Positions 12,617 to 22,723 of a stretch of DNA of 64,000 nt are shown here, piece by piece. The stretch spans positions 428,613-492,612 of the forward strand of contig SJOL01013076.1 of the NCBI GenBank assembly GCA_004794785.1, written 5' to 3'. The notes beneath the pieces are model-generated. The model saw nothing but the letters and a program-made list of their open reading frames with translations, made no database searches and had not been told where the DNA came from. Each line of letters begins with the position of its first letter. Positions within the stretch are counted from its first letter, which is position 1. The position numbers and the translations under genes are program-made. The DNA is from Opisthorchis felineus (Eukaryota > Platyhelminthes > Trematoda > Opisthorchiida > Opisthorchiidae).

Positions 12617-12682
12617 GACGGTACTGAACAGCCGTTCTTAATTTCGGCTGAGTTTATACTGAATCACGTGAACTCGTCTACG
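12617..12682 (+). CDS. Receptor exon: middle of CUB-like domain
   Basis: The donor ACG|GTAAGC is strong, and the pyrimidine tract before TGTTCACAG is one of the best in the window. Only one frame is open; it reads DGTEQPFLISAEFILNH and ends in phase 0 to join 15024. Two AGs compete. CACAG ends at 12612, giving a 70-bp exon needing phase 2. GAAAG ends at 12616, giving 66 bp in phase 0. I chose 12617 because it joins the previous exon in frame without inventing an extra one. With this choice the three CUB exons total about 120 residues, the usual domain size. Use of the first AG would imply an undetected exon in the preceding intron. Confidence 0.5.
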
Positions 12683-15023
12683 GTAAGCGACATTCATGGC
12701 GATGGTTTATCCTCCAGCTTGTTATGCACTAAGTAAGCAAGCTTCCATTCCAATATATGCAGCGGATTAATTGCCAGAATCTAGCCGGTTGACCGGGGAT
12801 CTTGCCGAAAGTCGTTATAAGCCACTTTTGACCTCCGTTTGGCAAAATCTTCAGCACCAATAAGAAGTTCAGTACGGAGACTTTTGGAACCAAATATTTT
12901 GATAAACAGTTGAAGTGAATATGATCAATCGATGATTTCCAAATTGCTATTAGTGGCCACCTTAGCTTCACACCAGAACTACCAGTGAAGATAGTGATCC
13001 AACGTTTTTTGTAGCCACTCTGAATAAAATTATCATCAAACTAAAGTAGTATGGAGAGAACTTCACCTCAAAACAGGTGAAAACGAATGAACAGAACCTG
13101 TGGTTTGTTTGTATTGTGGAGGTTAGATTGTAGTGTTGTAAACAGCAGTGAAGTACGATACACCTAATAAGGCTATACGCTTTATCCGCATTCTCACAAC
13201 TTAGTCTACAATGATCGTGCGACTTCATTTAATCCAAAAGTTAACCTTACACATCAGTTAAGCCAAGTTACTGAATATTACGGTGTGACTCATGAATTTG
13301 GTCGAGGAATTGTGAGGCATGCGAGGATGGATGGCTCCAACCGAGATGCAGTAACTATGCGCCACTCCTCTGGATCTCAGCACAACAAAACAAAAATCCC
13401 GGTCAAAACTTCAAAACAGCCTCTCTACTTATGGAGCTAACCAGGTGTGACAATAATTTTCTTTGAAAAAGCAATGGGATCTAGTGCTTATACTACTTAG
13501 GACATCTCGACCTGCATACTAGACAACACACAAGACACAGCTTGTTGTCACTTAGAGTCTAATCTTGAATAGCAAAAATCCTATCCGCCGAACGGAGCAC
13601 TTGTGGCAAACTGGTGCTTAACTTTGAGCAATCACTTCCACAATTCATGTATCAAAGACCTTCAACATATTCTAGATATCCAGCGGTCGAAAATCTCCAC
13701 TTTGCCTTTTGGCGTTGAGTTGTACCGATTGAGCTCTTCACCAGCTAGTCACTTAGTCGACTGAAGCTTTGTTTCCTGAGTTCCTTACTGGATTCACCTC
13801 GGTCAAGTGGTGAAAACGCTCTGCAGCAGGCATTGACGGCTATGGTCCAGAAGCGTAAGCTGAGATGTTTAATTGATTAAGGCGCGGCCTTACTGACCAG
13901 AAAGTCCGTAGTTCCATCCCAACCTCTGCATCTGGACTGCTCTTGTCTTGGCTCGGGAAACCTGGCAGTATCTCGTGCTTCCCTCGGTTGACGTGGTAGT
14001 CTTTAGGTACCGAAAAGGTGTTACAGCTGCACCGTTTTTTATTAAAAGTGCACTCTCCATTTTTGTTCTGAAAAGCTACTGTATTTTTCTTTTTATTTGC
14101 CAGCATGCCTCTGGTGCACGTTTTATAGTTGAATTGATTGATTATTGACTGACTGGTTTACCAACGTATGCCTAGACAGGAACCTTGTAAGAGCTACAAA
14201 GCGAATATCGCAGTGGAAGTCTAAATAAACACTCCAGACCAATGTCCGCTAAGAATCGGTGTCAGCTCTATCCCGAATTTGTTACAGGCAAAGTGGTCCA
14301 TACCTTCCCCGAATGCGTCCCTTATAGCCGTGCAATCAACGTGACCTAACCCTAAGTTCCCTGCTCAAAGTTCCGTCAATGAGTGCAAACCAGCCCTCTG
14401 TAACACAGCAGGTATGCACCGAAAGAATAACGCAGGCCAGGGAGATTAGGTGAGGTTAGATAAAGTTATATGGTTACATTAGATTAGTCGCTACGCCTAA
14501 ACAATCGTCCCTTTTCAAATGTCGACTTATCCATAGATAATGCAGTCCCATTCTCCTTTCGTCGGCGAATCACATTTTTCTAACCAGGCAAGTATAATGG
14601 TACCGTTGTTTTCTTAAAAAAGACTAACAGATCGGAACAGATGTCGTAGATTCATAACCAGGTTGTCGTGTAGCGAAATCTTGTCCTGTCATCGAAACAA
14701 CTTGGAATCGCTGCAAAATACTCCCTGACAGATAAAAAGTACCTTATCTCGTAATTGTGTTTCCAGTACCGACGGTAGCCGGAAAGAATATGGGCTGTTT
14801 GTCCACTTTTGGCGTGCAAACTGCCTTTAAGTAGCGCACATCCGGGAGAAACACCTCTGGTCTCAGTTTGAAAAGTTCCCACCTGAATCAATAAGTTACA
14901 CTGTGGAATATCACTCGTAGGGATTTCTGTTGCATTATATGCAGTAAAGAACCCTGATGCTCCTTGTCAGCCTCTCCAGGCTAATATGTTATCCCCATTG
15001 TCGTCTTTATTATGCCGTTTCAG
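12683..15023. other. Intron, receptor gene
   Basis: About 2.3 kb. It contains one diverged SINE-A copy (13856-14040). No further exon is supported. Confidence 0.5.
13856..14040 (+). repeat. SINE-A copy, diverged
   Basis: TTAAGGCGCGGCCTTACTGACC...GTCCGTAGTTCCATCCC corresponds to the A-box/B-box head (B box decayed). It is followed by ACCTGGCAGTATCTCGTGC and ACCGAAAAGGTGTTACAGCT of the SINE-A body. Confidence 0.65.
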
Positions 15024-15195
15024 GAACTTCAGCTTACGTGTCACGAAGCATTTCCGAAGATATTTGACTCCAAACATAGAATCATTTCCCTTTCGTGGCA
15101 CACGGAAACCGGATCGACTGACCTGATCACGTCGGAACTGGATGTACAAATGTCGGCGTACATGCGTTTCGAAGGGAATTTTGGTCTGGTCGATA
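15024..15195 (+). CDS. Receptor exon: C-terminal half of CUB-like domain
   Basis: 172 bp, phase 0-1, from acceptor TTATGCCGTTTCAG to donor GATA|GTAAGT. The frame begins ELQLTCHEAFPKIFDS, fitting the CUB segment that carries Cys4 and the conserved P-x-x-I-x-S. It continues HRIISLSWHTET (the hydrophobic strand usually ending F-x-S-D) and ends DVQMSAYMRFEG, matching the closing G-F-x-A-x-Y strand. The last base joins the LDLa exon to form an AAA codon (K), placing the CUB domain directly before the LDLa module. Extracellular. Confidence 0.7.
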
Positions 15196-17675
15196 GTAAG
15201 TTTATTGGTCTCCCGTCTAACTCTGTCTAGCTCTGAGGATGTGGCCATTTTGACAGACATTTAGGTTCATTTTAAATGATGTTATGCCTCGCTCGCCGTG
15301 TTTTGTTTCCGAACTTTACTGGATGGGGCATTTTACTAGCAGATACTTTGCCTTTATGCAAATTGAATGGTTCGTGTAATTTTATCACCGCTCGCGCTCA
15401 GTTTTGTGAGTAACATACCTGCGTTAGAAACGAAAGCCGAGTTTGGAGTGCTCTTGTCAATTCACTGTCGGTTTTTTCAATTTGCTTTACAGGTTTACAG
15501 GATCTGAGGCTTGCAACATTAGAACATAAAAGTCTGTTTGGTATCCCACTATTCCAGGCCCACTGGTTGCCCTGTGGTGAAACTGCGCAGCTAGATTGTT
15601 TGGCTTTTTCCTTTTTCGAAATTGACAACTTGCCATTTATTGCGAGGGTTTAAACGAATGTCTGGTAGGCATTTCTGAAATGCCGCTCTCTTAATTTCGC
15701 CTGAAATGAGGTCACAAACCAATAAATGTCTGTCATTTTGGGTGAGAAAATTTTTTTGTTTTGCTTGATTTCTCAGCGATGACGATGACAAGAAAGGGAT
15801 TTTCTCCCCCGAGTACTGACATTTATGCAACGTGCACATTAGCGTAGATCGGGTAATTAGCTGAACAGCAAAATGACGCTTCCAGTAGAAAAACGTTTGG
15901 CAATCTTCCGGACAAAAACTTCTTTCTAAATTCTGGTCCTAGATAACGGAACGTTGTCAGTGGCTGGGTAACGCATAAAAGATGCACTCAGCCCGCGGGA
16001 CCGAGTTACAAACGGAGTGAAGCTGATGTTGGCAATCAGTCTTTCGCGTTTAGATGGACGTCAAATTTTGTAAAATCGCAAAACGGTGTAACTAGTGTAG
16101 AGCATTTATTTTGCTGTACCTGAAGGAAGGCAGCTATATCCGTATGAGAGACGGAAGTGACAGGCTTCAGATGCCTGATTAAGGTTAAATAAAGTCGGAA
16201 GACAGTTGGAGATTATTGCAATATAGACTGTGCAGTTTGACTCCCTTACTTGGCGATCTACGGTAGCAGCTTTCGATTGGTATAGTCACATTCCTTTTAT
16301 GACTGTTTTGGGGTGAGTTCCCATCCATCCTGTAGACTAACTGAAGTCACTTCGGCTGATGCAGTACAACATTTTCAACAGCGTCCACCCATCCACAGTG
16401 ATCCCTTTTAATCGACCCTGTAAGCGACGACAGAAGGCAGGTTAGGATTTCAGGTTCCACAGAATAGCCAGCATTCCGATATTTCCAGAGAATAAGCGAA
16501 TATGAAGCGTTCCAAGTTTCCCATTTACACTCTATCGTATGCAACACAATGCCTATGCTTACAGTATATGCAACTAGCTTAGAAGAACGAACGGTGCTGG
16601 CTAATCCCGGGCGGTTGCAAGGATCCGAATTGTTAGATGCACTCTGGATACGACGTAAGGAAATACCGGTAGTTTGCAGTCCACGCCCATTAAGCAGAGA
16701 CGCAACTTGGGATTCTCTGAAGGTAAAGTGTCGGTAAGGCTGAACGTTCTCCGACGATTTCATGCCCCTGTTGACTGACAGGGGCTAAAACAGGATGGGT
16801 GCTCGGTGCCTCTGTCTTGGTGTATGATAATGCTAGCAAATATATGAACAAGTGGAAGTAAACCCAAATGAACGTACAAATTGTGTGGTAGAGATAGGGC
16901 ACATCATGTAACAATTCAAGCATATGCATAAACAACATGTATCGTAAATCTGTGGGCTTGAAAAAAAGAGCGAACAGTTGATTCGGTAACAAACCCTGGC
17001 TATTTTTTGTCATCACAGTGCAAGGACTGCAAAACTAGCTGTTTAGCTGAGGACATGTTACCGGTTAGCCGTCTGTTTCGGCTTAAAACGTACCCATTTT
17101 TATAAGGTGCCTGATGAACTTATAAAACATCCTGCTGCTTGCTGATTGGGGACTCAGCGCTAGTAATACCACTGCGATGAGCTACACTCGGCGTGCCTGA
17201 AATAAAGTGCTCATGATTATGGGTAGCACTAATCAATGAGTTATGTTCTTGTTAAAAGCAGAACAATACTGTGTTTATGCCAAATTTAGGACTCAGCGCC
17301 AACCCTCATTACCTTCTGTGGTTGCAGAACTCATTTGTGCCCCAAGATGTTTCGCTGTTGAGACGAAGGAATGTGACCAACATGCATAAAAATCAGTGAG
17401 ATGAATGGAAGGTCATATTTTATGCAGTTAAGTGTGGATAAAGACTATGTTCAGTGATGAAAAAGGTCGAATCTGGGCAGGTCGAATGACCGAACTCATC
17501 AGTAACATATTAAAACCAACATATTTTTACGACCCGTGTCAGTAATTGTTCCTTTTTTGCATGCCCTACTACAAACTGAAGGCACTTTGAATGGACCTAT
17601 GTGCGAACCGACATGCTCGTTACCAGCTGCATATTACCCCACTGGTCGTCACCACTCGCTTTCTCTTCGTTGCAG
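15196..17675. other. Intron, receptor gene
   Basis: About 2.5 kb with no repeat family recognised. The minus strand has the window's longest minus-strand frame that is mostly free of recognised repeats (16347-16763, listed separately). Confidence 0.45.
16347..16763 (-). other. Unidentified minus-strand open frame, 138 codons
   Basis: Continuous from an ATG at 16763 with mixed composition (for example GLQTTGISLRRIQSASNN and TIECKWETWNASY). I do not recognise a family, a splice partner or a Kozak-like context. At this AT content a 138-codon frame may occur by chance or be a decayed transposon fragment. Confidence 0.15.
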
Positions 17676-17831
17676 AAATCCAACGATGCGAAGCTGGGTC
17701 GGGGTTCTGGTGTGGAAACGACACGGCAGTTTGCATCTACGGTCAAATGCGCTGTGATCAAGCGGATGGATGCTTTGATGGGGGTAGTGACGAAGTTGGC
17801 TGCCCACCGCCAAGGAACTACACAGCACCTC
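17676..17831 (+). CDS. Receptor exon: LDL-receptor class A module
   Basis: 156 bp, phase 1-1, between acceptor CTCTTCGTTGCAG and donor CCTC|GTAAGT. It encodes one LDLa domain with all six cysteines in order: CEAGSGFWC, then C-I-Y, RCD, GC and the signature FDGGSDEVGC. The Asp/Glu residues of the SDE motif that bind the structural calcium are present; an extra Gly widens DG-SDE. LDLa modules encoded by single symmetrical phase 1 exons are typical of the family. An N-glycosylation site (NYT) follows the last Cys. The module binds extracellular ligand or stabilises the membrane-proximal ectodomain. This is the most secure protein-domain call in the window. Confidence 0.88.
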
Positions 17832-18608
17832 GTAAGTACCTCGTGGCTAGTTGGCCAACAACAGGTTGCTTTACGATACCCGTAAATGCATCAGTAGATA
17901 GGCTTGATAGGCTTGATTCAGAAAGTCATCAGCGTACGGGGGCCAAGTTCCATTCACAAACCACCAATTTTCCTACGATGATGAACCGTATTCACCACAG
18001 TTGGAATACAACAGCCATGATATTTCGGTATGCGATTTCATATTAGACGAACGATGTTAGCGCTAACTTCTTCCCGAACAAGGACCAATCCCGCCTGTTT
18101 ATAATTTTCGTTATCATAGAATAACCAAACAAGACGGCGTAGCCGTGAAATGACATCATCATGATGGCACTTCGAAAGGCAACAGGTTCATAGTCTTCCT
18201 CAAAATCATCTGCAGTCTATCGTTGAGCGCTCAAATGCAGTTCATTGAAGTCTGATCACCAACTGGCAAAACTATAAAACATTTCTCTGATAGCTGCGTG
18301 GAGCGTTTGAGCCGCTGTTCGCCGAGATACTCCTGTTTGGCAAGCCCTCGGAGGAAAAACCTCCAAGTATAGGGGCAGTATTGGTCCCCGCTGAAGGGTT
18401 AGCTTCTCTCCGGTAAAAATGCGACCGACTTCGATTACGGTTTTGGCTTCAAATTACGGCGAACATTATTTGCTTCGATCTTGCTCGCTCTTCCATCCTT
18501 CCACCTTGAAGAACTTGCGCTGTCTGACATATACCAAGCCGCTCAACAATCTATTCGTTAGTAGGAATACATGATCTCCTGGCCGTTTTTTTTTATATTT
18601 CAACGCAG

Positions 18609-18816
18609 TTTATGTGGAATGTCTGTCAGGAAATCGTTTTACCACTAGCCAATTGGGGCAAGCTGCTAGCGCTGGATGGTTTATACCCTCCAATCAAGCG
18701 TCGAACTACTCGGATAAATTCACGTTAAGCTCCTCAGCAGACGAAACCCCTCGATCTTACAATAAGCGGCTTGTGAGCAACGTGGAAGCCAAGTGTTGTT
18801 GCAGTAGACTGAAACG
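18609..18816 (+). CDS. Possible alternative exon of the receptor
   Basis: A good acceptor (TTTTTTTATATTTCAACGCAG) is followed by a 208-bp open frame beginning YVECLSGNRFTTSQ and containing a possible N-glycosylation site (NYS). It ends at AAACG|GTGAGC. The acceptor phase (1) matches the LDLa exon, but it ends in phase 2, whereas 41183 needs phase 1. It therefore cannot be inserted in the main transcript without another exon. It could be a rare alternative exon or a chance combination. Confidence 0.3.
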
Positions 18817-18878
18817 GTGAGCGGTGATCGGTGGTGATTGGATCAGACATAAAAACAAACACAGGAGTTGTCTAGAGG

Positions 18879-19165
18879 TAACACACTACTCGTGAGGTTG
18901 CTGAAAATTCTTCGACAGCCCACAACCGGTTTCGCCTTTCGTTGGGCTCATCAGGTAGGCACAGTCCACCAGTTTCCGTCAACCTTATGTCCTACATGAA
19001 CCCAAACTGGACAAATTTCGAAAAATACTCTCATTTGCACACGACTTTAGTCTTCATAGGAGACTCAACTGACTCTAGCTGAATCTTTCGTTTATGATTT
19101 TGTTTCACCAGACCGTCTCGTGGTTCACTTGGCACGATATTCGAGATATCGCACTACGTTGTTGT
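18879..19165 (-). repeat. Retrozyme-like element, copy 1 (hammerhead on minus strand)
   Basis: The copy starts near TAACACACTACTCGTGAGG, passes through the hammerhead, then CAACCTTATGTCCTACATGAACCC, AATACTCTCATTTGCA, CTGAATCTTTCGTTTATGAT and GATATTCGAGATATCGCACTAC. Relative to copy 58206-58550 the same parts occur in rotated order, as expected for copies of a circular or tandem unit. No protein is encoded. Confidence 0.75.
18918..18960 (-). ncRNA. Type I hammerhead ribozyme motif
   Basis: Minus strand: stem I GCCTAC/GTGGGC (6 bp with one G-U), core CTGATGAG, stem II GCC...GGC with loop CAACGAAA, CGAAAC, and a minimal stem III CC/GG. The cleavage site is GGTT (U17 instead of the usual C, tolerated but usually slower). 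All invariant core bases are present. Confidence 0.75.
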
Positions 19166-19392
19166 CTGAACGTAACAGAAGGTATATTCCAACCATCTTA
19201 AGCGACACACTTAACCCGTCATGGTAATTTCGATATCACCTACTGAAAATCTGGTTTATACTGGTGATTGTTAGCTGAAAATTTAATTAATTAATTAATT
19301 CTTGTAGACTATTACAATCCAACGGACGGTCCACTTTGATATTGTTAGTGCTGTAAATGCCTGCTTTGTTTCGGAAACAACTGATTTGGTCC

Positions 19393-19750
19393 TAGTGTGA
19401 AGAGGTTCGGTAATTTTCAAACGAAATTTTATCTTGTTGGTGAGGCCGAGAGGCCAAAAAACACTGTGCAGCTGTTTCATCCTTACTGGGAATCATCAGC
19501 ACCGCGTGTCTCACGAAACTCCAGTGAGGAGTTTCGAAACAGCGACCCTCCGGCTAGCAGTTTGAACAGTTATTCGTTTAACCTGGAGTAACTGAACAGC
19601 TGTGTGACCGCCTCTTACTTGAATAGGACATAGTGCCACTCATCCCTGAGTTGTCAAAACTACATCATGCGATCACTTATTGGCTAATTCCCTGAGTTAA
19701 AAATCTCAGAGGAAAGTTTCACTTATCTTGCGAAATTATTCTTCCTCTGA
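19393..19750 (-). repeat. SINE-B copy, near full length
   Basis: Minus strand order: 5' region ending near 19745 (TCTGAGATTTTTAACTCAGG and relatives), tRNA-like segment near 19545-19625, GGAGTTTCGTGAGACACGCGG, hammerhead (19461-19505), then tail GATAAAATTTCGTTTGAAAA and ACCGAACCTCTTCACACTA. Adjacent sequence from 19750 shows the start of a second tail. Confidence 0.7.
19461..19505 (-). ncRNA. Hammerhead ribozyme motif in SINE-B
   Basis: Minus strand: CTGATGA, stem II TCC/GGA closed by loop CAGTAA, T-GAAA, stem III CAG/CTG, then CA and CAGTGT. The CUGAUGA and GAAA boxes are both intact. Stem I has a mismatch (GCGGTG against CAGTGT) and the cleavage triplet is GCA instead of the family GUA, so this copy is probably slow or inactive. 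Confidence 0.6.
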
Positions 19751-20985
19751 GCCACTTGTACATTGGTCGTAGTGTGAGGAGATTTTGTAATTTTCAGTTA
19801 AGTTACCTGATCTACCAGATAAAATTTTTCCTCGCAGATTGATGGACAATCCTAGCGTGCAACCAACTGAATTAGATGACCCTCTCTGTGGAACAAGTTT
19901 CCATTTCTCGTTAGAATCCACGGTCGAGTACTGTCTGGAATCTAAACTGGTAGTTTTACTGCATTTGTGGGCAACATGGATGAGCGCTACGATTGCATTA
20001 CATTTTGACGGTAAACGCGGCATTTTCCGGATGATCCCGATAAAGAAAGTGGGCAATGAGTACTTGAATATTATCGGGTTTTCCAAACAGAAATCTCGTG
20101 GCTTCCATCGTCCGGTGACTTAGCCATCCAGACGGATCCTACCCGGGTCATCTTACTTGTATTCTGCATCTCACATTAGTCGCCTACAGTCAGAATAACG
20201 CTATATTCTAAATGAACTTGAATGCATCCTGAGTGCTGTCCAACTTACACAGAAGCCTATAGGCATTTCCATCCGCAAACTCGTTTGACATCTCATAACG
20301 ACCGAGACCGCCTTGGTCCTTCATTCTACTGCGACGTGACAAATGACTAGAGTCCAGGTCCACTATGACTACCCAGGCACATAATTCAGACCGCTAACTT
20401 CTATTCACACAGCCTGCAACAATCTCAGGGCTGTGGCTCAGGGATCAGTTTCCGTACAACACACTTGTCTTTCCAAAACCGCTGTATTCTAATCTTTTAA
20501 ACTTGTGTCAAGCTTGCTTCTGGAATAGTACAATATCCTCCGAACGATGGGCTTTTGCTGTCGTAAACTTGCGTGGCGACAGATGTATCCACTTGTGATC
20601 TACCTCACTTGATGAGGCTTTTGATGTAGCGCAAAAGATGTCTTGAACCAATAGGGTACCACGATCACCATTTCGGAAGGTGTTCCTCGTCACGATAAAC
20701 CGTCTGCACAGACCCGCTTGCCCATCGACGTTCTTTCAGGGATAGCGCCTGTTTTTTTGCCAAAATACCAAATTACCATGTCTTGCTTCGCTTTATTGCC
20801 GCTAAACGACTTTCTCATGTGTGCATAACCTGACACTGATTTATCTCACGGCACCACATTTCAGTTGTCCTTCTATACTGCCTTTCACTCCATTGGTATG
20901 AACGCTGTGCATGATGTTTTATTAGAGATGAAAACTGACAACTTCATGTAGTCTCTGAAATCAGGGCATTGCAACCCGACTACTT

Positions 20986-21030
20986 GCACGTGTGCGTGCG
21001 TGCGTGCGCTCACGCCCACACCCACACACG
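20986..21030. repeat. GTGC/CA-type microsatellite
   Basis: Alternating GTGCGTGC followed by CACCCACACAC. Simple sequence that may form Z-DNA; no gene. Confidence 0.85.
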
Positions 21031-21910
21031 ACTTGCATGTAAAACATGTTTTTTAGGTCAAAATGTCCAGGTGCATTGTTTTGGCATGTGCGCTTTCGAC
21101 TTCCCCGTACAAGTTTGACAGGTTATTCAATAGGTTAGTTCGGTGTGGATAAGGAAAACTCAGCTGTAGCCCGAATGCACCCATATCAGGGATTTAGCGT
21201 ATCCCTACCTGATTCTTGTACATATTTCTGAAAGTTTGGAAATAGCCTCTTAGCAACGGCACATTTCTCTGAAGGGGTTTGCACTGGCCCACCATATGTT
21301 CTGGTAAGCAGGCTACCGCTAAAATCTAAAAATCCCGAGAATCTACGATGACCTAATTTGGTTATTCTTCCAAGTTCCTGGGTTTCATGCATTGTCTTGT
21401 TTGATCACAGTTAAGTAAACTGGGGAAAAAATCTTATTCCTTATTAATCCTAAAACACAATGTGAACCGCATTTCTCGCCAATTCTCCCGTTCAGACAAG
21501 ACTATTCTTGCCTCGCACGCTGGAATTTTAGAACCGGCACCGACAACTCCATGCAGTTGGGATTGTTTCTCTTAAGACAAAACATTATCCTGAGCCGGAC
21601 TCGCAACCACATGCAAGCATCCAAAGAATCTCAGGTAGCCGCTAAACGGGAATTTTCAACAGGCTAGTCATCCGCCAACACAAATGAGAACGTTACTGCG
21701 TCAACGTCTAAGGGTTCACAGAGGACATACACACTGCGCTAGCATAAATACTGTATCGACTGTATCATATATCCACTCTATGATTGAAAAAAGTGGTTTT
21801 GGTTAAGGCAGGCTTTTGGTTGTTGTTGTTTTTTCACACCCGCCTATCAAAGTTGTATTTTTAGTTAAACTGCCTTCAAGTTCCTTTCTTTTGTCTTTTT
21901 GTTTCAATAG

Positions 21911-21961
21911 CACCCGTCAGGAAACCGTGGGGCACGTGGACAACATACCTCCCATGGACCG
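21911..21961 (+). CDS. Receptor exon: juxtamembrane linker, 17 codons
   Basis: 51 bp, phase 1-1, from acceptor TTGTTTCAATAG to donor CCG|GTGAGT. Joined to the LDLa exon in phase 1 it reads PVRKPWGTWTTYLPWT, a Pro/Trp-rich stretch leading into the transmembrane helix of 41183. A phase 2 reading is also open (HVDNIPPMD), so the frame is chosen only by fit with both neighbours. Being symmetrical, the exon can be skipped without a frameshift. Confidence 0.5.
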
Positions 21962-22542
21962 GTGAGTCTGACATCTTCGTCTGCCTTTGACATTTGTTCC
22001 CGTAAGCATTTTTAGTAGGAATTTGGACAGTTCTAGCTTATGATTTCCGATTATCTCGATGAATGGTGCCGGGGTAAAATTCCGGTTGTACAGAAAGGTT
22101 CGAACTCATTTTGAAAATGCCCAAAGTAGTTTGAAAAATACGCCTTTTGATTAGATTCTTTTGTCGAAATAGGTTAAACCCGTTTGTAGCGAATAACGTT
22201 AGTGGATTAGAGAACTGGATGTGGGCACGGCGAGAGCTTTCGTCGGTATCCTAATTTGATTCTGTTCGACGGGCACGCGGTGTTTTTCTCTCCTTTAGTT
22301 TCGAGGCGTGCTGGCCAGGAGCGCGATAAATCTATCGGGTTTAGGAATTTATGGTTTCCTTTTGCTACGCTTTATTGATTTCTCCCTCAATCTTTGATGA
22401 GCTGCTGCGATGGGTCCACTTTTGTGAATAACCTTGCACCATCCAGCTCACTAAAACAATGCTCACAGAGAGTTTGTGCGAGGCAGGAGGTTGCATCACG
22501 CGTGGTGCATTCATATTCAGTATTAGCCAGAAAGCTTGAAAA

Positions 22543-22723
22543 ATCGTTCAGCTGTAACACCCTCTCGGTGCCTAGCTGCCATGCCACCCGAAGGAAGCAC
22601 AAGGGCTGGGATACTGCTAGGTTGCCCAAGCCTAGACAGGGGGATTCGAGAGGCAGAGGTCGGGTTCGAATCACGGACCTTCAGGTCAGTAAATTCGCGC
22701 TCTAGCCACTGAGCCATCTCGCC
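22543..22723 (-). repeat. SINE-A copy, best preserved
   Basis: Minus strand starts GGCGAGATGGCTCAGTGGC (tRNA-like 5' end and A box), with GGTTCGAACC-type B box (GTGATTCGAACCC). The body AGGCTTGGGCAACCTAGCAG...GGCACCGAGAGGGTGTTACA ends in AGCTGAACGATTTTTCAAGC. This copy defines the family layout. Confidence 0.85.

Larger units (their letters stand above)
17832..21910. other. Intron, receptor gene
   Basis: About 4.1 kb. It contains a possible cassette exon (18609-18816), a retrozyme-like copy with a hammerhead (18879-19165), a SINE-B copy (19393-19750), an 18-bp TTAA run near 19280 and a GTGC/CA microsatellite (20986-21030). Confidence 0.6.

Noticed and set aside
22543..22723. tRNA gene
   Set aside because: A and B boxes are present, but there is no cloverleaf and the unit recurs with the same non-tRNA body, so it is a SINE.
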